A program made the position numbers and the translations under genes. This document shows positions 1 to 5,568 of a stretch of DNA of 11,318 nt, one piece after another. The stretch comes from JABIBT01 sp964481835. Lineage in GTDB: Archaea; Nanobdellota; Nanobdellia; SCGC-AAA011-G17; PNOQ01. The stretch lies in the NCBI GenBank assembly GCA_964481835.1, contig CAYZTT010000015.1, forward strand, positions 1-11,318, read 5' to 3'. Below the pieces are notes generated by a model, which made no database searches, was not told where the DNA came from, and saw only the letters and a program-made list of their open reading frames with translations. Every line of letters begins with the position of its first letter. Positions within the stretch are counted from its first letter, which is position 1.

Positions 1-6
1 AATGGA

Positions 7-18
7 TATATTTAAATA
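7..18 (+). promoter_or_regulatory. TATA box of the surface-protein gene
   Basis: The AT-rich stretch TATATTTAAATA fits an archaeal box A. Transcription normally starts about 25-27 bases downstream of the box centre, which here falls near base 37-43. That places the start on or beside the ATGs at 37 and 43, so the mRNA would be leaderless and the ATG at 25 would lie outside it. The window edge hides anything further upstream. Confidence 0.5.
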
Positions 19-42
19 ATTAAGATGACTGCGAAAATGGTG

Positions 43-1251
43 ATGAAAAAGCATAAACAGAGAAGTTTGAGTTTAAGTTTTACAATTCTTATAATAGCAA
101 CTTTAGTATTATTGGGCCCTGCACAAGCAGTTAAGGTGGATATTGTTGCTGAACCAAATGATGCCATCGCAGGTGAAGATGTTATTTTTGTGGCAGAAGT
201 TGTGATTGAGGATCAAGATTCTTATGTTCCTATTACTTATGCAGATATTATTCTTGAAAATCCTGAGGGAGAAACAACAACTTGTAGATATTACCAGGAT
301 ACAGGTGTCTTAGAATGTGAATTAGATATAGAGGTTATTTCATATGTAGATGCTCCTCAAGGGTATGGTTACGGATATGGTTATGGTTACGGATATGGCT
401 ATGACTTTGGATATGGTTATGGATATAATCCGGGGAGTATATTTTATTCAGTAATTTGGCATACGCCTACAGATGCTATGGGTGGGAATTATACGGCCAA
501 AGTAACTGCAATTGCAGAAGGAGATGAAACTTATGAGTTTGATTCTGATGAAGTTGAATTTGAAGTCATAAATTATTGTTCAACTATGTTTGAAATGTTT
601 AAGGATTCATATAATACAGAAACTGGAGATGATGAGTATAATATAATCTTTGATTTAAATGAAGATGGATTTATCAATCTAGTTGACTTTGCAATGTTTG
701 CTTCATATTATAATAATCAAACTTGGTGCCAGGAACAGATAGAACCAGTAGAGGAAGGATATTGTTTGGTGGCATTCTCATTATTTGAAAACTCATATAA
801 TACTGCGGAAGGAGATCCAAATTATGATCCTCGATTTGATTTGAATGGTGATAGCGAAGTAGATTTGTCAGACTTTGGAATGTTTGCTTCATATTATGGA
901 GATGAAGATTGGTGCCAAAATTTGTTAGAACCTGTTGTGGAGCCTGATAATCCGGGTAGTAGCGGGCGTAGAAGGAGTAGTTCTAATAATGATGATAATG
1001 AAACAAATCTTCTTGATTTCATTCCAGAAGATGAAGTCTTAGGTGATTTGGAAGAGGATTTGAATTTAGGTAATGGTGAAAGCAATGCTCCTGTTGAGCA
1101 AGATGCAGGCTTCTTAGGATTAACTGGTGCAGCAATTGCAGATGTAGTTGGTAGCAATCCTTGGATTAGTACTTTAATCTTGATTTTGTTAATTTTGGTC
1201 TTTATGCAGCTTTTTACTTCTAAAAAGCCTTTAAAGGGATTTAAAAAATAA
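43..1251 (+). CDS. Secreted, membrane-anchored surface protein with Gly-Tyr repeat and two dockerin-like modules
   Basis: About 402 residues. The N-terminus is a clear signal peptide: a basic start (MKKHKQR), a hydrophobic core and a cleavage site after AQA at residue 29. A beta-rich region follows, interrupted by a Gly-Tyr run at residues 107-128. Two modules of exactly 53 residues (178-230 and 240-292) each begin with YC, end with WCQ and hold a calcium-type loop, D-L-N-E-D-G-F-I-x-x-x-D at 204-215 and D-L-N-G-D-S-E-V-x-x-x-D at 266-277, as in dockerin type I or EF-hand repeats. An acidic, Asn/Ser-rich linker leads to a transmembrane helix at about 374-392 and a basic tail (KKPLKGFKK), so the bulk should be extracellular. 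I chose ATG 43 because it begins the signal peptide and fits the TATA spacing; ATGs at 25 and 37 are in frame. A binding or adhesion role is inferred. The gene ends exactly where the convergent GTPase gene ends. Confidence 0.85.
   Translation: MKKHKQRSLSLSFTILIIATLVLLGPAQAVKVDIVAEPNDAIAGEDVIFVAEVVIEDQDSYVPITYADIILENPEGETTTCRYYQDTGVLECELDIEVISYVDAPQGYGYGYGYGYGYGYDFGYGYGYNPGSIFYSVIWHTPTDAMGGNYTAKVTAIAEGDETYEFDSDEVEFEVINYCSTMFEMFKDSYNTETGDDEYNIIFDLNEDGFINLVDFAMFASYYNNQTWCQEQIEPVEEGYCLVAFSLFENSYNTAEGDPNYDPRFDLNGDSEVDLSDFGMFASYYGDEDWCQNLLEPVVEPDNPGSSGRRRSSSNNDDNETNLLDFIPEDEVLGDLEEDLNLGNGESNAPVEQDAGFLGLTGAAIADVVGSNPWISTLILILLILVFMQLFTSKKPLKGFKK
361..426 (+). repeat. Gly-Tyr coding tandem repeat
   Basis: Twenty-two codons encode seven Gly-Tyr pairs, one Asp-Phe, then three more Gly-Tyr pairs. 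At DNA level an 18-base unit (364-381) is repeated at 382-399 with a single base change at the end, so the run probably grew by slippage. Alternating Gly/Tyr suggests a flexible, sticky surface loop; that is inference. Confidence 0.9.
574..918 (+). repeat. Tandem pair of 159-base dockerin-like modules
   Basis: Modules at 574-732 and 760-918 have the same length (53 codons), separated by 27 bases. Shared positions include YC at the start, SYNT, the D-L-N-x-D calcium loop, MFASYY and WCQ at the end. They look like an internal duplication. The two cysteines at the module ends could form a disulfide outside the cell. Confidence 0.85.
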
Positions 1252-2436
1252 TTATTTTCCAAGTATAAGTTCTACAATATCTAAGTGTTTTAGAATGTGA
1301 TCTTTTCCAATCGTTCTTTTGGTTTTTACGTCAATTGCCCTAATAAACTTTTTTCCGAAATCAGTATGTAATCTAAAGGCAAAATCTAGTGCGGTTGTTC
1401 CTTCTTTCATTAGGAAGCAATCGGGAAGGACATTCCCGTCTGAATCCTCTAATTTTGAGACTCCTCCGGGGTGTAGTGCGATTCTTTTTAGTAAATCGAA
1501 AACTGCAGTATCAATTATTTTTTGAACTCCGGTTGTATCGAATTTTGATAGAACATTATTTTTTACTAGTTCCAACCCCTCTTTTTGTTTTTCGTTTAAT
1601 TCTTTTTCTTCTTTGAAATGATTTTCTCCAGGAATATATGAGATTAAATTATGTTTTGCTGCTTCTTTTAGCGCAAGCTCTGATTCTGCGGAACAAGGGA
1701 TTATTGTATGGTCTGGGAATTCTTCTTTTAATCGGTTGTAATTTTCTTCTGCTCCGGGGATATCTATTTTGTTGCATGCGATTATCATTGGCTTTGTCTG
1801 TTTTCTGAGTTCGGAAGCTAATTCAAACATTTGCTCTTCGTTCCATTCTAATGGATTTTCAGGCAAATCTTTTATCTTTCTTTTTACCATATCTTCAACT
1901 ACCCTTAAGCCGGATAGTTGTTTAGCAATTGCTTTTGAGACGTCCAGGTGTTCTTGTTGCACTTGTCTAGCGAACTTTTCCCATCCTTTTTTTAGTATTC
2001 TAAGATACCACATGTCTAGCTCAAATTCTAAGAATCTCACGTCTTCTGAAGGACTATAAGATAATGGGGGAACTGGTTCGCCCTTTTCATTTATGCTTCC
2101 AGATGTGTCGATTACATGTATTAAAGCGTCTGCTTGATTTAGATCATCTAAGAATTGATTTCCCATTCCTTTTCCTTCATGGGCTCCAGGGACCAGGCCT
2201 GCGACGTCTAAGAGCTCTACTGGAACGAATCGATATTTATCTTGTACATACCCTTCTCTTGGATTTGCAGGCTTTCCTCTCTCTTGGGCAATGTCCATGA
2301 TTCTGACATGGCCTGCACCATGGTTAGGCTTTATTGTAGTAAAGGGATAGTTAGCTATGTCTATATTTGCAAGAGTCATCGATTTAAAGAAGGTCGATTT
2401 TCCACAACTTGGCTTTCCTACGATCCCTATTAACAT
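1252..2436 (-). CDS. ychF: YchF/OLA1-family translation-associated GTPase
   Basis: 394 residues, the usual size for this universal cytoplasmic P-loop family (COG0012), which associates with ribosomes. The Walker A/G1 motif GKPSCGKST is at residues 7-15, a switch-type NYPFTT at 29-34, G3 DVAG at 77-80, G4 NKID at 222-225 and G5 SAE at 249-251. A helical insertion lies at about 135-180 and a C-terminal TGS domain at about 315-392. Bacterial and human YchF/OLA1 carry an altered G4 (NxxE) and prefer ATP; NKID here predicts GTP preference, as in archaeal homologues. The ATG at 2436 is 26.5 bases from the centre of a TATA box, so the mRNA is probably leaderless. The stop abuts the stop of the convergent surface-protein gene. 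Confidence 0.95.
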   Translation of the reverse strand: MLIGIVGKPSCGKSTFFKSMTLANIDIANYPFTTIKPNHGAGHVRIMDIAQERGKPANPREGYVQDKYRFVPVELLDVAGLVPGAHEGKGMGNQFLDDLNQADALIHVIDTSGSINEKGEPVPPLSYSPSEDVRFLEFELDMWYLRILKKGWEKFARQVQQEHLDVSKAIAKQLSGLRVVEDMVKRKIKDLPENPLEWNEEQMFELASELRKQTKPMIIACNKIDIPGAEENYNRLKEEFPDHTIIPCSAESELALKEAAKHNLISYIPGENHFKEEKELNEKQKEGLELVKNNVLSKFDTTGVQKIIDTAVFDLLKRIALHPGGVSKLEDSDGNVLPDCFLMKEGTTALDFAFRLHTDFGKKFIRAIDVKTKRTIGKDHILKHLDIVELILGK

Positions 2437-2457
2437 ATTTTTTGTAAAATGGAAGTT

Positions 2458-2467
2458 TATTTAAATA
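2458..2467. promoter_or_regulatory. Palindromic TATA box between two divergent genes
   Basis: TATTTAAATA is a perfect palindrome, centred 26.5 bases from the ATG of the leftward GTPase gene (2436) and 24.5 bases from the ATG of the rightward membrane gene (2487). Both distances suit a leaderless start. Purine-rich BRE-like sequence flanks it on each strand: GGAAG upstream on the plus strand and CAAAAC upstream on the minus strand. One box may serve both genes. Confidence 0.6.
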
Positions 2468-2486
2468 GTTTTGTTTTCCCCTTTTT

Positions 2487-2984
2487 ATGTTTCCATTTGG
2501 ACATTTGATAATCGCTTGGCTTGTTGGTTTAGGTATTCAGCGATTGGCCAAGGTTAATATTTCTAGGTTAGGGTGGGGATTACTTTTATTTGGAGGTTTG
2601 TTGCCAGATATTGATTATTTGTTTGATTTTATTCTAGGAACAGTCACTCATCGGATGTTTACTCACTCATTGTTATTTGTTTTATTGGGGTTCTTTGTAG
2701 TTTATGTTATTTTGAAGATGTTTGATTTGGAAAAGGAAGCTTATTTTTTGCCTATTGGGGTCTTTATACATATTCTTGTTGATTTGTTGACTTATCCAGG
2801 GGCATTATTGTTCTGGCCACTAGGCACGTGGTTTTGGTTCTTTGGAATGGCCAATGAAGGAATAATCTATACTTCTGCCAGTAGCGTATTTGCAGCCAAA
2901 TCGTTCTTTGTCTTATTTGATGTTGCTTTGGGATTAATGTGGTTAGCTTATTTATATCTTAAGGGAAAGATAAATTTTAACTGA
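2487..2984 (+). CDS. YdjM/DUF457-family membrane-bound metal-dependent hydrolase
   Basis: 165 residues with about four hydrophobic helices. Conserved metal-ligand-type residues sit at membrane boundaries: H6 in FGHL, D41 and D43 in LPDIDYL, H55 and H60 in THRMFTHS, and H95 with D99 in FIHILVD. This arrangement is typical of the YdjM/DUF457 family of predicted inner-membrane hydrolases, whose substrate is generally unknown. The ATG is placed by its 24.5-base spacing to the palindromic TATA box and by the short Met-Phe-Pro-Phe-Gly-His start usual for the family. No partner gene is evident; the next gene is a tRNA with its own promoter. Confidence 0.85.
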   Translation: MFPFGHLIIAWLVGLGIQRLAKVNISRLGWGLLLFGGLLPDIDYLFDFILGTVTHRMFTHSLLFVLLGFFVVYVILKMFDLEKEAYFLPIGVFIHILVDLLTYPGALLFWPLGTWFWFFGMANEGIIYTSASSVFAAKSFFVLFDVALGLMWLAYLYLKGKINFN

Positions 2985-3001
2985 TTAGAAACTTTTATAT
3001 A
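2985..3001 (+). promoter_or_regulatory. BRE and TATA box of tRNA-Ile
   Basis: TTAGAAACTTTTATATA contains a purine-rich BRE (AGAAAC) directly followed by the TATA box. The box centre (about 2997) is roughly 30 bases from the first tRNA base, which allows a 5' leader of only a few bases. The same BRE-TATA string recurs at 10325 and 10903. Confidence 0.7.
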
Positions 3002-3027
3002 TCAAATTTTATCAATCTTTTTGTTAC

Positions 3028-3140
3028 GGGCCCGTAGCTTAGCCTGGTTTATAGCACTGGTCTTATATGACGGTCATTGAATTTATTCAATGGCTTGCTA
3101 GGAACACCAGAGGTCGGGGGTTCAAATCCCCTCGGGCCCA
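3028..3140 (+). tRNA. tRNA-Ile (anticodon UAU) with a 37-base intron
   Basis: The acceptor stem GGGCCCG/CGGGCCC pairs perfectly. The D arm begins at 3037, the anticodon stem CTGGT/ACCAG is at 3057-3061 and 3106-3110, the variable loop is AGGTC, the T arm GGGGG-TTCAAAT-CCCCT is at 3116-3132, and the discriminator is A3140. CCA is not encoded. Removing 3068-3104 leaves a 76-base tRNA with the seven-base loop CTTATAC, so the anticodon (3064-3066) is TAT and reads AUA. Most archaea read AUA with a CAU tRNA whose wobble C is changed to agmatidine; as I recall, Nanoarchaeum and Korarchaeum instead use UAU. A T run at 3142-3148 probably ends transcription. Confidence 0.93.
3068..3104 (+). other. tRNA intron at the canonical 37/38 position
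   Basis: The exon bases CTTA (tRNA positions 32-35) pair with intron bases TAGG (3099-3102, with one G-U), giving the central four-pair helix of a bulge-helix-bulge splice motif. The three-base bulges TA|T and AA|C hold the cut sites. Inside the intron, CATTGAA (3075-3081) and TTCAATG (3086-3092) form a perfect seven-pair hairpin with a TTTA loop. The helix on the intron side of the 5' bulge is weak (mismatches at 3070-3071), so the motif is relaxed. Confidence 0.85.
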
Positions 3141-3141
3141 C

Positions 3142-3148
3142 TTTTTTT
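3142..3148 (+). terminator. T-run terminator after tRNA-Ile
   Basis: Seven consecutive T residues lie two bases after the mature 3' end. Archaeal RNA polymerase terminates at such oligo-T tracts without needing a hairpin. Confidence 0.55.
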
Positions 3149-3155
3149 AGTAAGA

Positions 3156-3162
3156 TTTATAA
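3156..3162 (+). promoter_or_regulatory. TATA box of the SemiSWEET gene
   Basis: TTTATAA is centred 26 bases before the ATG at 3185, so the transcript should begin at the start codon. Confidence 0.6.
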
Positions 3163-3184
3163 GTGATTTTTTTCAGAAGGGGCT

Positions 3185-3525
3185 ATGCCTGCTCAAAATA
3201 TTGGAATGCATCATCTTCATAAGCGGAAGAGAGTACATGAAAAATTAGAGAAGTATCCTCATCCAGAGAAGTTTAAGAGATTTATTGATAAAGTCATTTA
3301 CGTTTTTGCTATTGTTGGTCCCTTGATGAATCTGCCCCAGCTATATAAAATATGGGGGGATAAAACTGCACAGGGGTTTCTCCTGTTTCATGGATAGGGT
3401 TTTTTGTTGTATCAGCCGTTTGGTTGACTTATGGGATTTTGCACAGGGCTAAACCAATTATAATTGCAAATATTATTTACCTGATTACCCAGGCAGGGAT
3501 AATTGTTGGAACTTTTATGTATTAA
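3185..3525 (+). pseudogene. SemiSWEET/PQ-loop sugar transporter, split by one frameshift
   Basis: The first frame reads 64 residues to TAQG and then runs into a stop at 3395-3397. Shifting back one base at the G run 3373-3376 lets the reading continue as VSPVSW, IGFFVVSAVWLTYG and so on to TAA at 3523-3525, giving a 113-residue protein. That product has a basic N-terminal tail (1-35), TM1 with the PQ motif NLPQLYKIW (49-57), the GVSPVSW motif typical before TM2, and a third helix ending in GTFMY. This is the three-helix SemiSWEET layout; known members dimerise and transport sugars. One extra G would restore the gene. It may be a real lesion, a sequencing error in a homopolymer, or recoding. 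A sugar carrier would fit the glycolytic operon nearby, but its substrate is not shown. Confidence 0.8.
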
Positions 3526-3532
3526 TTTTTTA
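3526..3532 (+). terminator. T-run terminator after the SemiSWEET gene
   Basis: Seven T residues lie directly after the TAA of the restored reading frame. They sit between this gene and the tRNA-Glu promoter. Confidence 0.45.
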
Positions 3533-3538
3533 GTAAGT

Positions 3539-3546
3539 TTTAAAAA
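3539..3546 (+). promoter_or_regulatory. TATA box of tRNA-Glu
   Basis: TTTAAAAA is centred about 27.5 bases before the first tRNA base at 3570, so little or no 5' leader is expected. Confidence 0.6.
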
Positions 3547-3569
3547 GGAGTTATTTTCTCAATCAGTAG

Positions 3570-3644
3570 GCTCCTGTAGTGTAGTCCGGCCAAGCATCCG
3601 TGGTTTTCGTCCACGGGACCCGGGTTCAAATCCCGGCGGGAGCA
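3570..3644 (+). tRNA. tRNA-Glu (anticodon UUC)
   Basis: 75 bases. The acceptor stem GCTCCTG/CGGGAGC has one U-G pair. The D arm starts at 3579, the anticodon stem CGTGG/CCACG flanks the loop TTTTCGT (3604-3610), and the anticodon TTC is at 3606-3608. The T arm is CCGGG-TTCAAAT-CCCGG, the discriminator is A3644, and CCA is not encoded. No intron. The body closely matches archaeal tRNA-Glu. Confidence 0.95.
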
Positions 3645-3663
3645 TATTCTTTTCAAACAAAAA

Positions 3664-3672
3664 TTTTATATA
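3664..3672 (+). promoter_or_regulatory. TATA box of the small membrane protein gene
   Basis: TTTTATATA is centred about 25.5 bases before ATG 3694. This supports that ATG over the in-frame TTG at 3688 and predicts a leaderless mRNA. Confidence 0.6.
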
Positions 3673-3693
3673 GTTAAATTTTAATTTTTGGTT

Positions 3694-4104
3694 ATGGCTA
3701 AAGAACTTGAGAAGCTTCCTGAGAAAAAACAGGTTAAGCTCACGCACAAATTTGTTTATGCTTTATCTCTTGTAAGTATATTTGGATTTTTGGGAATTGT
3801 TAGCCAGAGTTTCTTTGATTATGATCTTAGCTTTTATGTTGAGGCTTTTTTAATGCTGATTATTGGCGGAGGGTTGATATTAGAATCTAAGGCAAAAAGT
3901 TTGGTTTCGATAAGAGAAGTTGGACTAACTTCTACTAATTTTACACATTTGATTACAGTTATAATTGGGATTATTGCGGTTTTGGCCGGAATATTTAGTC
4001 TTCCTCCAATAAGGTTGTATAACCCTTCATTTGTTGCTATCAAAGGAATAATATCTATAATTGCAATAGTTATTATCGTAATCCAAACTTGGATAGTAGA
4101 TTGA
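3694..4104 (+). CDS. Four-helix membrane protein of unknown function
   Basis: 136 residues. I do not recognise the family. A short charged N-terminus (MAKELEKLPEKKQ) precedes four predicted transmembrane helices at about 19-37, 48-66, 82-104 and 115-135. A short polar segment (KAKSLVSIREVG) lies between helices 2 and 3. No catalytic or metal motif is visible. The ATG is set by the TATA spacing. Its TGA stop is followed without any intervening base by the stop of the convergent glucokinase gene. It has its own promoter and no obvious functional link to its neighbours. Confidence 0.75.
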   Translation: MAKELEKLPEKKQVKLTHKFVYALSLVSIFGFLGIVSQSFFDYDLSFYVEAFLMLIIGGGLILESKAKSLVSIREVGLTSTNFTHLITVIIGIIAVLAGIFSLPPIRLYNPSFVAIKGIISIIAIVIIVIQTWIVD

Positions 4105-4923
4105 TTATTTTTTAGAAACAAGTAAACTTGCTCCAAGAACCCCGGGGTGAGGGATTTTACTCCATTGAATTTTTACTTTTTTTGGGAGAAGGGCGTATTC
4201 ATTTGCTTGCTTTTCAATCATTTTTAGGAATTTGTTTCCAGTTTCTCTGGCTCCCCCCATTAGAACAATGGCTTCTGGATCAAATACATTTACTAGGCTG
4301 GCGATTCCTTGTCCAAGATAGATACTGGCTTCTTTTAGAAGTTTTTTTGCTTTCTTATCTTTCTTTGCTAATAAGTCTTTTATCTTTAGCTGTTTTCCGA
4401 AGCAAACTTTACAATCTTTTCTATTTTTCTGCCATAGTTCTTCCATGGTTTTTCCATTATGGATAATAATATTGCCTAGTTCTCCGGCGTAACCTTCCCC
4501 TTTGAATAACTTTCCATCGATTATTACCCCGCCACCGATTCCAGTTCCGAGGGTAAGGATAATGAAGTTTTTCTTTTTGACTCCGAATTTTGCCTCTGAC
4601 ATTGCCACTGCGTCTGCATCGTTTCCAATTACAACTCTTTTTTTGAATTTCTTTTTTAAGAATTTACGAAGATCAAAATTTCTTAGGGGTAGATTTGGGG
4701 GATTTTTTATTACTCCATCTTTTAGTGGTCCAGGGCTTGCCACACCAATTGCCCTTACATCTTTTGTCATTAATTGAGAAATCATAGAAACCATTAGTTT
4801 TAGAAGTTTTTCTTTGGTTTTTGGAGTAGGACTCTTAATATATTTTAGAACTCTTTTTCCTTTTACTAGGCTAACTCGCAGATTTGTTCCGCCCAGATCT
4901 ATTGCGATTATTTTATCTTTCAT
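4105..4923 (-). CDS. ROK-family sugar kinase, probable glucokinase
   Basis: 272 residues, short for ROK kinases (usually around 300). The phosphate motif DLGGTNLR is at 9-16, the catalytic Asp is D102 in GNDADAV, the second phosphate motif GTGIGGG is at 126-132, and EGYAGELGN at 143-151 corresponds to the ROK sugar-contact region. The family's zinc site (a His after ExG, plus a CxCGxxGCxE cluster) is missing: N151 replaces the His and only CKVC (171-174) remains. It would phosphorylate glucose or a related hexose with ATP at the entry to glycolysis. It is the last gene of the glycolytic operon, nine bases after the triosephosphate isomerase stop. N-acetylhexosamine or fructose are possible alternative substrates. 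Confidence 0.85.
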   Translation of the reverse strand: MKDKIIAIDLGGTNLRVSLVKGKRVLKYIKSPTPKTKEKLLKLMVSMISQLMTKDVRAIGVASPGPLKDGVIKNPPNLPLRNFDLRKFLKKKFKKRVVIGNDADAVAMSEAKFGVKKKNFIILTLGTGIGGGVIIDGKLFKGEGYAGELGNIIIHNGKTMEELWQKNRKDCKVCFGKQLKIKDLLAKKDKKAKKLLKEASIYLGQGIASLVNVFDPEAIVLMGGARETGNKFLKMIEKQANEYALLPKKVKIQWSKIPHPGVLGASLLVSKK

Positions 4924-4932
4924 GGTTCAATT

Positions 4933-5568
4933 CTATTTTTTTGTTTTAAATAGTTTTTGTAATACTATGCGTGGAGTTTCCGATTTTGTTAATGCTGAAG
5001 ATAGTGCTACTCCCGATGCCCCGAGTTTTAATGCGGTTGTAACATCTTCTCTTGCGTGTACGCCGGCACCGACTAGGAATCTTGTTTTTAGTTTTTTAGA
5101 TATCTTTTCTATTAATTCTGGTTTTTCTTGAGATACAGATGTTTTTGTTGCAACTAGCTCTGGTGGCTCAATAATTAGTAAATTTGGCCTTAATCTCTGG
5201 ATTCTTTTTGCTTCTTTTAGGTTTGATGCGAAGACAATTGTTTTTAGTTTTGCTTCCTTGCATCGCTTTATTGTTTTTTTGAGAATTCTGAATGATAGTT
5301 TGTGTTCGGAATGGTTTAGGAAGGTTCCTTTTGCTCCATCTTTCTTTATTGCTTCTGGGATTATGTACCCCGTATGCCTTCCTGGTTTGAAATAATCAAC
5401 ATGCTGAGAATAGACTTTTAACTTTGTTTTATTTGCTATTTCGCTTAGGTGAGAGGGTTGAACACCAATGATTATAGTTTTGTCGAACCTTTCTATAGTC
5501 TTTGCTAGCTTTAGTGCGTCTGAACCTTTTTTGTAGGTTTTGAAGTTGATTACATTTATTGGTTTCAT
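4933..5568 (-). CDS. tpiA: Triosephosphate isomerase, archaeal type
   Basis: 211 residues, the short archaeal form (bacterial enzymes are about 250). It interconverts dihydroxyacetone phosphate and glyceraldehyde-3-phosphate. Visible catalytic features are INFKTY with K10, the His of NHSEHK (H86) and the Glu of IIEPPELV (E134). The phosphate-binding LVGAGV is at 165-170 and GASGVALSSA at 183-192. Flexible loop 6 reads VATKTSVSQ, without the glycines often seen there. The ATG at 5568 overlaps the upstream dehydrogenase stop as ATGA and is followed directly by the typical PINVINFK start, so the in-frame ATG at 5586 is rejected. Its place after aldolase fits its reaction. Confidence 0.95.
   Translation of the reverse strand: MKPINVINFKTYKKGSDALKLAKTIERFDKTIIIGVQPSHLSEIANKTKLKVYSQHVDYFKPGRHTGYIIPEAIKKDGAKGTFLNHSEHKLSFRILKKTIKRCKEAKLKTIVFASNLKEAKRIQRLRPNLLIIEPPELVATKTSVSQEKPELIEKISKKLKTRFLVGAGVHAREDVTTALKLGASGVALSSALTKSETPRIVLQKLFKTKK

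Noticed and set aside
674..1262. Leftward open frames inside the surface-protein gene
   Set aside because: They are shadows of the real gene: no family similarity and no promoter, while the plus strand has a clear signal peptide, domains and membrane anchor.
3371..3382. Programmed -1 frameshift site at G GGG TTT in the SemiSWEET gene
   Set aside because: Slipping back turns the second codon from TTT to GTT, which breaks pairing at its first base, so it does not fit the usual heptamer rule. No strong stem-loop was seen just after it. A one-base loss in a G run is simpler.
3559..3747. Leftward 62-codon open frame
   Set aside because: It runs through tRNA-Glu on the opposite strand and has no promoter or protein-family similarity.
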